This document shows positions 25,974-33,458 of a stretch of DNA of 64,000 bases, piece after piece. The notes beneath the pieces were generated by a model. It had not been told where the DNA came from. It worked only from the letters and a program-made list of their open reading frames with translations, and searched no databases. Both the position numbers and the translations under genes were made by a program. Within the stretch, counting starts at the first letter, position 1, and each line of letters begins with the position of its first letter. Origin of the DNA: an uncultured Arthrobacter sp. (GTDB taxonomy: Bacteria > Actinomycetota > Actinomycetes > Actinomycetales > Micrococcaceae); the NCBI RefSeq assembly GCF_902805515.1, contig NZ_CADCTE010000172.1:1-64000 (forward strand), written 5' to 3'.

Positions 25974-26747
25974 TCAGCGGCGGGCGGGGTTTGAAAGCCG
26001 CCCGATCCCCTCGATCTCGACTTCGTAGCGCTGTCCCTCGCTGATGAGCCCAACTCCTGCCGGAGTGCCGGTAAGAATGATGTCGCCGGGAAGCAGGGTG
26101 AAGGCCTGGGACACGTAGGAAACGAGTTCCTTGGCTCCCCAGATCATCTGGCTGGTGGAGCCGTCCTGGCGCAGCTCGCCGTCGAGGCTCCCCTTAACGG
26201 CGAGGTTTTCCGGGTCAAGCTCGGTCTCGATCCAGGGCCCGATCGGGCAGGAGGTGTCGAAGCCCTTGGCCCTCGCCCACTGGTCGTCGGTGCGCTGGGC
26301 ATCGCGTGCAGTGAGGTCATTGGCGCAGGTGTAACCGAAGACGACGTCGTCGACCCGCTCGAGGGGCACGTCCTTGCAGATCCGCCCGATGACGATGGCC
26401 AGTTCTGCTTCGTAGGAAATCTCGTCCGAGAAGGAGGGAAGCAGGATGGGGTCGCCGGGGCCGATGACGGAGGTGTTCGGCTTGAGGAACATCAGCGGAG
26501 CCGGCGGGACCTCGTTGCCGAGTTCGGCGGCGTGATCCGCGTAGTTCCTGCCGATCCCGACCACCTTACTGCGGGGAATCACCGGGGCCAGCAGACGCAC
26601 ATCGGCCAGCAGATGCCGCGCGCCGGTGAGCTGGATGCCGGAGTAGAAGGGGTCACCGTTGATGACCGCGAGCTCTTCGCTGCCGTCGGGGCCTTCAACG
26701 ACGCCGAACATTGGATCGTTATCTACAACAAAGCGGGCTATACGCAT
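25974..26747 (-). CDS. Fumarylacetoacetate hydrolase family protein
   Basis: A 257-residue protein of the FAH/HpaG fold. KVVGIGRNYADHAAELG introduces the catalytic domain. The metal ligands fit the two Glu in EISYEAELAIVIG and a later Asp in GYTCANDLTARDAQ. LLPGDIILTGTPAGVG is the family end signature. Members hydrolyse C-C bonds in acylpyruvates or decarboxylate oxaloacetate; the substrate here is not evident. It precedes gltX by 63 bp on the same strand. Confidence 0.9.
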   Translation of the reverse strand: MRIARFVVDNDPMFGVVEGPDGSEELAVINGDPFYSGIQLTGARHLLADVRLLAPVIPRSKVVGIGRNYADHAAELGNEVPPAPLMFLKPNTSVIGPGDPILLPSFSDEISYEAELAIVIGRICKDVPLERVDDVVFGYTCANDLTARDAQRTDDQWARAKGFDTSCPIGPWIETELDPENLAVKGSLDGELRQDGSTSQMIWGAKELVSYVSQAFTLLPGDIILTGTPAGVGLISEGQRYEVEIEGIGRLSNPARR

Positions 26748-26794
26748 TGTCCTAGGCTACAGGCTCACTCCAGCCGGCCCCGGGCAGCGGAAAG

Positions 26795-26832
26795 GCCGTG
26801 AACTCGCCCCCCAGGAAGCGGGTTCACGGCCC
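26795..26832 (-). terminator. Hairpin downstream of the secreted peptide gene
   Basis: Ten-base perfect arms GGCCGTGAAC and GTTCACGGCC are separated by 18 bases. On the minus strand the hairpin is followed by TTTCC. It lies about 80 bp after the small peptide stop. A second, weaker hairpin (TCGGTTC..GAACCGA, 26881-26900) sits between them, with no T tract on the right side. Confidence 0.55.
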
Positions 26833-26912
26833 TTATCACACTGCCGGACAGATCCGGCCAGGGTTTTTCTTTACTTTCAATCGGTTCCCTTTAGAACCGA
26901 CCGAAGAAAGAA

Positions 26913-27056
26913 TCAGTACGGCCAGTTGTTGATGCGATCGGTGCTGACGGTGGTCGATCCCGACTTCGTCGAGGTCGAACCCGCCGCGACGGCTGCAGAG
27001 CTTCCGGCGGTAACGAAAAGTACCGACAGCAGGAGCGCGGAGGTGAGCTTCTTCAT
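26913..27056 (-). CDS. 47-residue secreted peptide, unknown function
   Basis: A short ORF from an ATG at 27056 to a TGA at 26913, with TTGAGGAC 5-8 bases upstream as a good ribosome site. The N-terminus is a textbook signal peptide: MKK, a hydrophobic core LTSALLLSVLFVTAG, then SSAAVA with an A-x-A cleavage site near residue 24. The predicted mature part is about 23 residues, Ser/Thr/Gly-rich, ending DRINNWPY. I recognise no family. It is divergent from a TPR-like protein whose start is 140 bp away. That arrangement recalls exported signalling peptides paired with TPR receptors, but a structural surface peptide is also possible. Confidence 0.72.
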   Translation of the reverse strand: MKKLTSALLLSVLFVTAGSSAAVAAGSTSTKSGSTTVSTDRINNWPY

Positions 27057-27195
27057 GATTTGTCCTCAAGGTGAGATGGAAGCAAAAGACAAAAGCGGTC
27101 TTCTGCATTGCTATAGCAGATTCAGTCTACGAAATGTTGCTCCGCCACACCAGTCACAAACGTAACATTTTTTGACTAATTAATTCCGGGGGTCC

Positions 27196-28317
27196 ATGCT
27201 GGCCTTCACTGGACGCCCGACCGCGCGGCGCCCATGTAGTTGGATGGTGCCGCCAAGCGCCCTCCGCGAGCCGAAGGTGGTGAAGGCCCTGCAAGAAACG
27301 CCAGGGGAACAGGTCCTCCTCGAACTTCAGGCTCGAAGCGCGTGGAACCAACGCGATTACGAGCTTGCGCGGCGGATCGCCGAGCAGGCAGCCGGCCTTG
27401 CAGCTGACCTCAACGATGACAACGCCTGGTGGAATATGACGTTTCTTCAGGCTGAATGCCTGCGCAAACAAGGCTTGATGAACGAGTCCGTAATCGTCGG
27501 GCGCAGTCTTCAAAACCACCCCGTCACCGCTCAGTCGACGGCGCTCGCCGTAAGGGTGGCGACCCTCGTGTCCTTCGCACTCCAGGGTTGTGGAGCCTTG
27601 AGGGAAGCGGTCGCCGAAGCGCGGGGAGCCGCGGCACAGGCGTCGCTCGCCCCGGGGCAACAGGAATTGCACATCGAGGCGCAGAATGCGCTCATCGCGG
27701 CCCTTGCCGACAGCGACCAGCTAAGCGACGCCTGGACCGAATGCCTCGTCCTGGCCGATCTTCTCGAAGAAAACGCGAGCAAGCAGACCGCGGGCATGAG
27801 CTACTGGGCCATTGGCAACGTGGCATTCCTCCTTCAGCGCGTCGAAGACGGGACCAAGTATCACCGCCTGGCAGCTGAGAACCTGTCGCCGACCAACGAC
27901 CTTGACCTGTGGGCCCGCTTCAACCGGGCTTCCGCTGCGCTGCGCCTCGCTGCGGGCGTCGTCGAGCCCGAGACGCTCGAATGCATCGACCGCGCAGAGA
28001 TGGCCAGCTCAATTGTCGGGGGCAGCGAACGGGACCGGCTGGAACTTGCATTGACCCGTGCGCACTGGCTCGTGCTGACCGGACAGTTCGACGCAGCAAT
28101 CGAACGGCTGCGGGCGGTGACCTCCCAGGAGTCGCTGCTCGCTACCCACACCGCCGCCGAAGCACGCTTCCTGCTGGGCCAGGCATATAACGCCCGGCAT
28201 ATCGAACTCGAAGCCCTGCTGAACCTCGAAGCGAGCGAGCAGCTATTCGTCCAGTCAGGCGCCAACGACCGGGCCGCCGCCGCACGGCAGCTCATCCACC
28301 AGGTTCAGGGCGGTTGA
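27196..28317 (+). CDS. TPR-like helical repeat protein, putative peptide receptor
   Basis: A 373-residue all-helical protein without signal peptide or membrane span. Repeated helix pairs of TPR character run through most of it: QARSAWNQRDYELARRIAEQA, NDDNAWWNMTFLQAECLRKQG, then AEARFLLGQAYNARHIELEALLN near the end. There is no visible helix-turn-helix. The start at 27196 follows GGGGG closely; the ATG at 27244 is an alternative and may be better. The secreted 47-residue peptide is divergently encoded next to it. TPR proteins of the Rap/RRNPP group bind such peptides in Firmicutes; an analogous role here is a hypothesis. It could equally be a general scaffold. Confidence 0.72.
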   Translation: MLAFTGRPTARRPCSWMVPPSALREPKVVKALQETPGEQVLLELQARSAWNQRDYELARRIAEQAAGLAADLNDDNAWWNMTFLQAECLRKQGLMNESVIVGRSLQNHPVTAQSTALAVRVATLVSFALQGCGALREAVAEARGAAAQASLAPGQQELHIEAQNALIAALADSDQLSDAWTECLVLADLLEENASKQTAGMSYWAIGNVAFLLQRVEDGTKYHRLAAENLSPTNDLDLWARFNRASAALRLAAGVVEPETLECIDRAEMASSIVGGSERDRLELALTRAHWLVLTGQFDAAIERLRAVTSQESLLATHTAAEARFLLGQAYNARHIELEALLNLEASEQLFVQSGANDRAAAARQLIHQVQGG

Positions 28318-28661
28318 TCGGGCGGGCCGGCTCAAGCCACAGCACAGCCGCCGACCGCCGTCCAGCGCCCCGAATTCCCCTCTCAGCGAAGCGGACTTGC
28401 GGTTGAGGGTAGCTAGTTGTGTAGAGTCTTCCTTAAGCCCTGGCCGGGCTGGGCGTTTCCCCCCATTACTCCCACCCCGGCCGGGGCCCTTACAGTTAAG
28501 CGCCACTGCGGCGGTGACCCGACCCACCGCTGACCCATTAGCTCCCGCTCCCCCGGCCCCAGCCCCGGCCCCAGGATTCGTCGTGAAGAGCTCCGCACGA
28601 GGGCGCGCCATGGTGCTAGTGTTACGCGCATCCCGCGGCGTGCGCCGCCATAGCTTGGCGG
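28318..28661. other. Long intergenic region with GC-rich palindromes
   Basis: I see no convincing gene. The region contains the palindrome CCCCGGCCGGGG (28475-28486), a nearby AGCCC-N5-GGGCT, a pyrimidine-rich low-complexity stretch (about 28541-28572), and TAGAGT at about 28425. It may hold a long leader, a small RNA or a terminator for the TPR gene. No c-di-GMP riboswitch core was recognised. Confidence 0.4.
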
Positions 28662-28687
28662 AATCAAGGTCCGACAATCAAGGTCCG
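28662..28687. repeat. 12-bp direct repeat upstream of c-di-GMP operon
   Basis: AATCAAGGTCCG occurs at 28662-28673 and again at 28676-28687, a 14-base period. It lies directly upstream of the palindromic promoter at 28700. Direct repeats at such spacing often bind activators, which is an inference here. Confidence 0.7.
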
Positions 28688-28699
28688 GTACCCCTTGAA

Positions 28700-28729
28700 G
28701 AGATCACTGTCAGTGATCTCTGGTATAAC
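28700..28729 (+). promoter_or_regulatory. Palindromic operator with -10 box
   Basis: GAGATCACTG, one central base, then CAGTGATCTC form a perfect 21-base inverted repeat (28700-28720). TATAAC, a good -10 box, follows at 28724-28729. The palindrome covers the expected -35 position. A bound dimer would control the cysteine-rich ORF and the STAS/GGDEF-EAL genes downstream. Confidence 0.7.
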
Positions 28730-28762
28730 GGGATTTCCGTCCTTCAATGGAGAAGTGGTGAA

Positions 28763-28924
28763 ATGCAACGCTGCCCCAAGGGGTGCTGCTGTTGCCGTAT
28801 GAATGCTGGGGAGCATATGTCTAACTCAATCACCGGAACCTGCTCATTCGAGCCGGAACAAAGTCCCGCCCGCGAATGTCGATGGGGCACGGAACGACGG
28901 TCCTTGCCGCAGCTGGCCCGCTGA
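28763..28924 (+). CDS. Cysteine-rich short ORF, possible leader peptide
   Basis: A 53-codon ORF starting MQRCPKGCCCCRMNAGEHM; a GGAG lies about 11 bases upstream. Its start is about 34 bases after the -10 box at 28724. Four consecutive Cys codons near the start recall the polycysteine short ORFs that act as cysteine-sensitive attenuators in mycobacteria. It ends 28 bp before the STAS-like gene. The remainder of the peptide is not signal-like. It may also be a chance ORF; a competing frame from 28803 runs into the STAS gene. Confidence 0.4.
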   Translation: MQRCPKGCCCCRMNAGEHMSNSITGTCSFEPEQSPARECRWGTERRSLPQLAR

Positions 28925-28952
28925 ATTTCGACACGGGATGGTTGGGGGACCG

Positions 28953-29387
28953 ATGACCGACGAAATACTGCTCCACGATGACGCAGAACTGCTCGAGGCA
29001 GGCGCGGAGCGTGCCACAGGTGCCCACGGGCGTGGTGAACAAACCCTTTCGCGGGATGGGATCACATTGGTCACGCTCCCCGCCGGGGAGCATGTATCCA
29101 AGCGACTGGCCGAATCGAAGGCGGAGGAGGCCCGCGCGCTCGCGGCCGGCGTGCCCCGGCCCCTGCTGATCGATATTCGGGGCGTGAAATCCATCGACCG
29201 CGATGCGCGCGCCATCCTGGGCGCTGCGCAAATGTCGGCGGCGGTTGCCCTGCTGGGTGCCGGCCCGGTGGACCGCGTGCTGGGAAACTTCGTGATGGGA
29301 GGTCAGGAGCCACGATGCCCCGTGGCCTTCTTCGCATCGCGCAGCGAGGCGCTTGCATGGCTGGCGGGCTTCCTGCCGGTACCCTGA
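28953..29387 (+). CDS. STAS-like protein preceding the GGDEF/EAL gene
   Basis: A 144-residue protein from the ATG at 28953, with GGGGGAC just upstream. The middle holds an STAS/SpoIIAA-like alternation: ITLVTLPAGEHVSKRLAESKAEEARALAAG, then RPLLIDIRGVKSIDRDARAILGAAQMSAAVALLG. This is followed by a short end with FFASRSEALAWLAGFL. Such proteins occur next to GGDEF genes in Arthrobacter and may sense ligands or partner with the cyclase. The stop is five bases before the next start, so the two are co-transcribed. No clear phosphorylatable Ser motif is seen. Confidence 0.72.
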   Translation: MTDEILLHDDAELLEAGAERATGAHGRGEQTLSRDGITLVTLPAGEHVSKRLAESKAEEARALAAGVPRPLLIDIRGVKSIDRDARAILGAAQMSAAVALLGAGPVDRVLGNFVMGGQEPRCPVAFFASRSEALAWLAGFLPVP

Positions 29388-29392
29388 AAAAG

Positions 29393-30934
29393 ATGAACGC
29401 CGAAAACAAGGATCCGCGGTTGGGCCAGCTGGTCGACAGCATAGTGCGCCTTTCGCGCGGCGAATTGAGCAGCCGCATTGAGCCCTCGGAGGCAAGGGAT
29501 GAAGTCGATGCGGTAATCACCGGCTTCAACCTCCTCGCGGAGGAACTGGAACAGGTCTATGACCAGTTCGAGAAGCGGGTGGAAAGCCGGACGGCGATGC
29601 TTCGCCAGGCTCACCGGGATATGAAGAAGATGGCGATGTCCGACGCCCTCACCGGCCTCGCGAACCGGGTAGCCCTGATGGAAGCCCTTGAGACCGCGCT
29701 GGCCGAGGCCGCGGATGGAGCGCCCCCGCCGGCGCTGATCCTCCTTGACCTCGATTCCTTCAAGAACGTCAACGACCGCTTCGGGCATGACGCGGGCGAC
29801 CGCGTGCTCCAGGAGGTCGGCGTCCGGCTCAATGGTGTGGTGCGCACGAGCGATGTCGTCGCACGGCTCGGCGGCGACGAGTTCGCCATCCTCCTTCCAG
29901 CGGCCACCATGGAGATCTGCATGCGCGTCGCACGCCGCGCCCTCGAAGTCCTTGGCGAGATCATCGAACTGGAGGACCTCCAGGTCCATTCGCGGGCGAG
30001 CATCGGCGTACGGCTCGGTGATCCCCAGCAGAGCGCGGATGACCTGCTGCTCGACGCAGACACCGCCATGTACGCAGCCAAGCGCGAAGGCCGCAACATC
30101 ATCAAGGTGTTCGAACCGGTGATGCAGTACTCGCGGCAGCTCCGCAGCCAGATGGCGGCGGAACTCCGATCCGCCATCCGCCATGACGAACTGGTTCTTC
30201 ACTTCCAGCCGCTGGTTGAACTTGCGACGAGCCGCATCATCGGGCTTGAGGTGCTAGTGCGCTGGCAGCACCCGGTGCGCGGGCTCATCCCGCCGGACGT
30301 CTTCATCCCCCTCGCCGAGGAAATCGGAGTCATCCACGACCTCGACCGGTGGGTGATGTCTACGTCCCTACGCCACCTCGCCGAGTGGCGCCGTGACCTC
30401 CAGCTCGACGACGATTTCCAGTTGCAGGTGAACCTCTCCGCTGTTGAGCTGAAGCAGCTCGACCTGGTCGACTATGTGCGTGGCCTGCTGCGGGAAACGG
30501 GGGTCCCTGCCTCCTGCCTGGTCATCGAGATCACCGAATCGGCGATCGTGACGCGGGGCGAAGTGGAGATGTACTCGCTTCTCAGCCTGCAGCAGCTCGG
30601 AGTGGGAATCGAGATCGACGACTTCGGGACCGGTTATTCCTCAATCAGCTACCTGCGTGAGCTGCCCGTGAGCATGGTAAAGGTGGACCGCTCGCTTCTT
30701 GTCGATCTTGACACCAAACCCGGACAGTTCGGGTTTGTCTCCGCAGTGCTTCAGTTGATCCGGGCAGCCGGACTTGAGGCAGTCTGCGAGGGCATCGAGA
30801 CAAAGGAACAGGCCGACCAGCTGCGGGCCATGGGCTGCGCCAGCGGCCAGGGCTACTACTTCAGCAGACCGCTGCCCATCGACGAGATCAAGGCCCTGCT
30901 CGCCACCCACAGGTTTCTCAGCCTGCCGGCCTAG
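29393..30934 (+). CDS. GGDEF-EAL protein for c-di-GMP turnover
   Basis: A 513-residue soluble protein. Residues about 8-65 look like a HAMP-type helical segment followed by a coiled coil. The GGDEF domain (about 75-240) has DALTGLANR, LLDLDSFKNVND and an intact GGDEF at 160-164. The EAL domain (about 255-500) reads EVL at residues 286-288 instead of EAL, but keeps NLSAVEL, EITES, IDDFGTGYSS, KVDRSLL and EGIETKEQ. Both cyclase and phosphodiesterase activities are plausible. No membrane span is visible, so input may come from the STAS-like neighbour or another protein. Confidence 0.93.
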   Translation: MNAENKDPRLGQLVDSIVRLSRGELSSRIEPSEARDEVDAVITGFNLLAEELEQVYDQFEKRVESRTAMLRQAHRDMKKMAMSDALTGLANRVALMEALETALAEAADGAPPPALILLDLDSFKNVNDRFGHDAGDRVLQEVGVRLNGVVRTSDVVARLGGDEFAILLPAATMEICMRVARRALEVLGEIIELEDLQVHSRASIGVRLGDPQQSADDLLLDADTAMYAAKREGRNIIKVFEPVMQYSRQLRSQMAAELRSAIRHDELVLHFQPLVELATSRIIGLEVLVRWQHPVRGLIPPDVFIPLAEEIGVIHDLDRWVMSTSLRHLAEWRRDLQLDDDFQLQVNLSAVELKQLDLVDYVRGLLRETGVPASCLVIEITESAIVTRGEVEMYSLLSLQQLGVGIEIDDFGTGYSSISYLRELPVSMVKVDRSLLVDLDTKPGQFGFVSAVLQLIRAAGLEAVCEGIETKEQADQLRAMGCASGQGYYFSRPLPIDEIKALLATHRFLSLPA

Positions 30935-30978
30935 GCGTCAAGGCGAGGTTCGCCCGCACGGCATGTGAAAACCCGGCG

Positions 30979-31002
30979 CGGCGCAACTGCGAAGCTGCGC
31001 CG
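30979..31002. terminator. Hairpin between convergent GGDEF-EAL and ilvE
   Basis: CGGCGCA and TGCGCCG arms (7 bp) enclose CT-GCGA-AG, a GNRA-type tetraloop. It sits midway in the 83-bp convergent gap. There is no T tract. Confidence 0.55.
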
Positions 31003-31017
31003 GCCAGGCAATCGAAT

Positions 31018-32124
31018 CTAGACCAGCCGGGTCAGCCAGCCGTGGACATCCTCGGCAGCGCCGGTCTGGATCCCCAGCAGCTGGCTGCGGATGGACATCG
31101 TCACCTCGCCGGGAAGGGCATCGGGTGCGCCGATGATTTCCTCGCCGTCCTTCAGCTGCCCGATCGGGGTGATTACCGCTGCCGTACCGCAGGCGAAGAC
31201 TTCGGTGATGTCACCCGAGGCGATGCCGTCGCGCCACTCGTCGAGCGTGATCTTGCGCTCGACGACATTCATGCCGCGGTCCCGGCCCAGCTGGATCACC
31301 GAGGAGCGCGTCACACCTTCGAGGATGGTGCCGGACAGCGCCGGAGTGACCAGCGAGCCGTCCTTGAACACGAAGAACACGTTCATGCCGCCAAGCTCTT
31401 CAACGGCGTTGTCATTGAACTGGTCGAGGAAGAGCACCTGCTTGCAGTCGTTGGCCTCCGCCTCAAGCTGGGCGGCGAGGGAAGCAGCGTAATTACCGCC
31501 GCATTTCGCTGCGCCGGTCCCGCCCCGTCCGGCGCGGGCAAAGTTCCGGGAGACCCAGATCGAAACCGGCTTCAGCTCTCCGCCGAAGTAGTTTCCTGCG
31601 GGCGAGGCGATGACCCGGAACGAAACCTCGCGTGCGGGCCGGACACCCAGGAATGCCTCCGTGGCGATCATGAATGGCCGCAGGTACAGGCTTTCTCCGT
31701 CACCGGTAGGAATCCAGTCACGGTCGGCCGAAACCAGTTGGCGCAGGGACTCGAGGAAGATCGATTCCGGAAGCTGGGGAAGGGCCAGTCGGGCGGCCGA
31801 CCTGTTGAGGCGTGCAGCGTTGGCGTCCGCGCGGAAGGTCCAGATTGAACCATCGGCATGACGGTAAGCCTTCATGCCCTCAAAGATCTCCTGGCCGTAG
31901 TGCAGTACGGCAGCCGCGGGGTCGAGTGCGATGGGGCCGTATGGCTCGACCCGGGCATTGCTCCAGCCGCCCTTTCCATCGGCATCGACCGAGAAGTCAA
32001 CGATCGCTGTGTGGTCGGTGAAGTGGTTGCCGAACCCCGGATTGGCGAGGATGGCCTCGCGCTGCTCCTCGGTCTTCGGAGTAGTGGAGAGATGCTGGGC
32101 AAACTCCAGATCGGTGGCTGTCAT
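31018..32124 (-). CDS. ilvE: Branched-chain amino acid aminotransferase
   Basis: A 368-residue fold-type IV PLP aminotransferase that makes Leu, Ile and Val from their keto acids. GTGAAKCGGNYAASL carries the PLP lysine; YGQEIFEGMKAYR, LYLRPFMIATEAFLGV and VERKITLDEWRDGI also fit the long bacterial BCAT type. GAGGA precedes the ATG. It lies 109 bp downstream of leuB on the same strand. Confidence 0.95.
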   Translation of the reverse strand: MTATDLEFAQHLSTTPKTEEQREAILANPGFGNHFTDHTAIVDFSVDADGKGGWSNARVEPYGPIALDPAAAVLHYGQEIFEGMKAYRHADGSIWTFRADANAARLNRSAARLALPQLPESIFLESLRQLVSADRDWIPTGDGESLYLRPFMIATEAFLGVRPAREVSFRVIASPAGNYFGGELKPVSIWVSRNFARAGRGGTGAAKCGGNYAASLAAQLEAEANDCKQVLFLDQFNDNAVEELGGMNVFFVFKDGSLVTPALSGTILEGVTRSSVIQLGRDRGMNVVERKITLDEWRDGIASGDITEVFACGTAAVITPIGQLKDGEEIIGAPDALPGEVTMSIRSQLLGIQTGAAEDVHGWLTRLV

Positions 32125-32233
32125 GATTCCTCCGCGCGTGACCTGCTCCGTGCGGAGCGGCGCTCCGGGAGGCTTTGGTCAGTGATCAGTGCCGGCTGCT
32201 TCGCCGACGCTGGGTTAATGGTTCCTAACCACC

Positions 32234-33292
32234 TTAGGACACTGCGGCGGCAATCGCATCGCCCACCGCCGACGTCGTTCGCGGCGCTCCGGTGCGCCCG
32301 GTAATGTCAGCCTCAACCGCCCGCTCGATTCGCTCGGCTGCCCCATCCTGGCCCAGGTGCCGCAGCAGCAGCGCCGCCGACAGGATGGCGGCCGTAGGAT
32401 CTGCCTTCTGCTGACCTGCGATGTCAGGGGCCGAGCCGTGGACCGGCTCGAACATCGAGGGCGCGGTACGGTCCATGTTGAGGTTTCCGGAGGCCGCCAG
32501 GCCAATCCCTCCACTGATTGCCGCGGCGAGATCGGTCAGGATGTCGCCGAAGAGATTGTCTGTGACAATGACGTCGAACCGTGAAGGATCGGTGACAAGG
32601 AAGATTGTCGCCGCATCGACGTGCAGGTAATCGTGGCTGACTTCGGGGAACTCCGCCGCGACAGCCTCCACGGTCCGCTTCCAAAGATGGCCCGCGAAGA
32701 CCAGCACATTGTGTTTGTGGACCAGGGTCAGCTTCCGGCGAGGGCGCTCGCTCGCACGACGGAAGGCGTCCCGCACCACGCGCTCCACTCCGTGCGCTGT
32801 ATTGAGCGAGACCTCGGTGGCAATCTCATGCTCTGTACCACCACGCAGGGTTCCCCCATTGCCCGCGTAGGGGCCCTCGGTGCCCTCCCGCACCACGATG
32901 AAGTCGACGGCGCCGGGGGCGGCCAGTGGCGAACCCACCCCCGGGTACAGCTTGGAGGGGCGCAGGTTGACGTAGTGGTCGAGTTCGAACCGCAGTTTGA
33001 GCAGCAGTTCACGCTCAATCAGCCCTGAGGGAATCCGCTTATCACCCGGTGCCGCACCCACTGCTCCAAAGAGGATCGCATCATGGGCACGCAGCCGGGC
33101 GAGGGTTTCCTCCGGGAGCGTCTCCCCCGTGGCCAGCCAGTGCTGGGCTCCAAGGGAGTACTCAGTAAGGGCGAGTTCCACCTCATCGGGCAGTACCGCT
33201 GAGAGCACCTTCACCGCTTCGGCCGTGACTTCCGGGCCGATGCCGTCTCCGGGGATGATCGCGAGGTCGATACGAGCAGTTGAGGCGTCCAT
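32234..33292 (-). CDS. leuB: 3-isopropylmalate dehydrogenase
   Basis: A 352-residue enzyme that oxidises and decarboxylates 3-isopropylmalate. It has [19 protein letters not shown] at the start, [33 protein letters not shown], and [20 protein letters not shown] with metal-binding Asp residues. [19 protein letters not shown] is near the end. The palindrome GTCTCA-N5-TGAGAC lies 40-56 bp upstream of the ATG over the probable -35 position, so the IclR protein at 18409 may repress it. Confidence 0.96.
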   Translation of the reverse strand: MDASTARIDLAIIPGDGIGPEVTAEAVKVLSAVLPDEVELALTEYSLGAQHWLATGETLPEETLARLRAHDAILFGAVGAAPGDKRIPSGLIERELLLKLRFELDHYVNLRPSKLYPGVGSPLAAPGAVDFIVVREGTEGPYAGNGGTLRGGTEHEIATEVSLNTAHGVERVVRDAFRRASERPRRKLTLVHKHNVLVFAGHLWKRTVEAVAAEFPEVSHDYLHVDAATIFLVTDPSRFDVIVTDNLFGDILTDLAAAISGGIGLAASGNLNMDRTAPSMFEPVHGSAPDIAGQQKADPTAAILSAALLLRHLGQDGAAERIERAVEADITGRTGAPRTTSAVGDAIAAAVS

Positions 33293-33331
33293 CGACCCAG
33301 ATTACGAAGCGGGCTCCCCTGCGGACAATCA

Positions 33332-33348
33332 GTCTCATTTCGTGAGAC
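33332..33348. promoter_or_regulatory. Palindrome GTCTCA-N5-TGAGAC upstream of leuB
   Basis: Perfect 6-bp arms with a TTTCG spacer. Arms and spacing are identical to the site at 18378-18394 between leuC and the IclR regulator. The position relative to leuB suits promoter occlusion. Confidence 0.75.
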
Positions 33349-33404
33349 ATCGGCGCCTAGGGCTACCGGGTCCCCCAACGATGCCGCTTGCACCGCAGAA
33401 ATGA

Positions 33405-33432
33405 GGACGGGCACCCTCTCGGGTGCCCGTCC
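33405..33432 (-). terminator. Terminator of the repeat-rich surface protein
   Basis: A perfect 12-bp stem (GGACGGGCACCC and complement) with a TCTC loop, 27 bp after the gene stop. On the minus strand it is followed by TCATTTC. Confidence 0.78.
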
Positions 33433-33458
33433 CCTTCGTACGAACTGATTTGTTCCTG

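Noticed and set aside
27109-27118. TGCTATAGCA palindrome upstream of the secreted peptide
   Set aside because: Only 10 bases and not repeated nearby; it may overlap a -10 box but is too short to call an operator.
28318-28661. c-di-GMP riboswitch before the GGDEF-EAL operon
   Set aside because: I looked for a GEMM-type core and tetraloop-receptor arrangement and found none; only GC-rich palindromes are present.
28397-28762. Coding extension upstream of the cysteine-rich ORF
   Set aside because: The open frame is low-complexity Pro/Ala and crosses the palindromic promoter, so it is unlikely to be translated.
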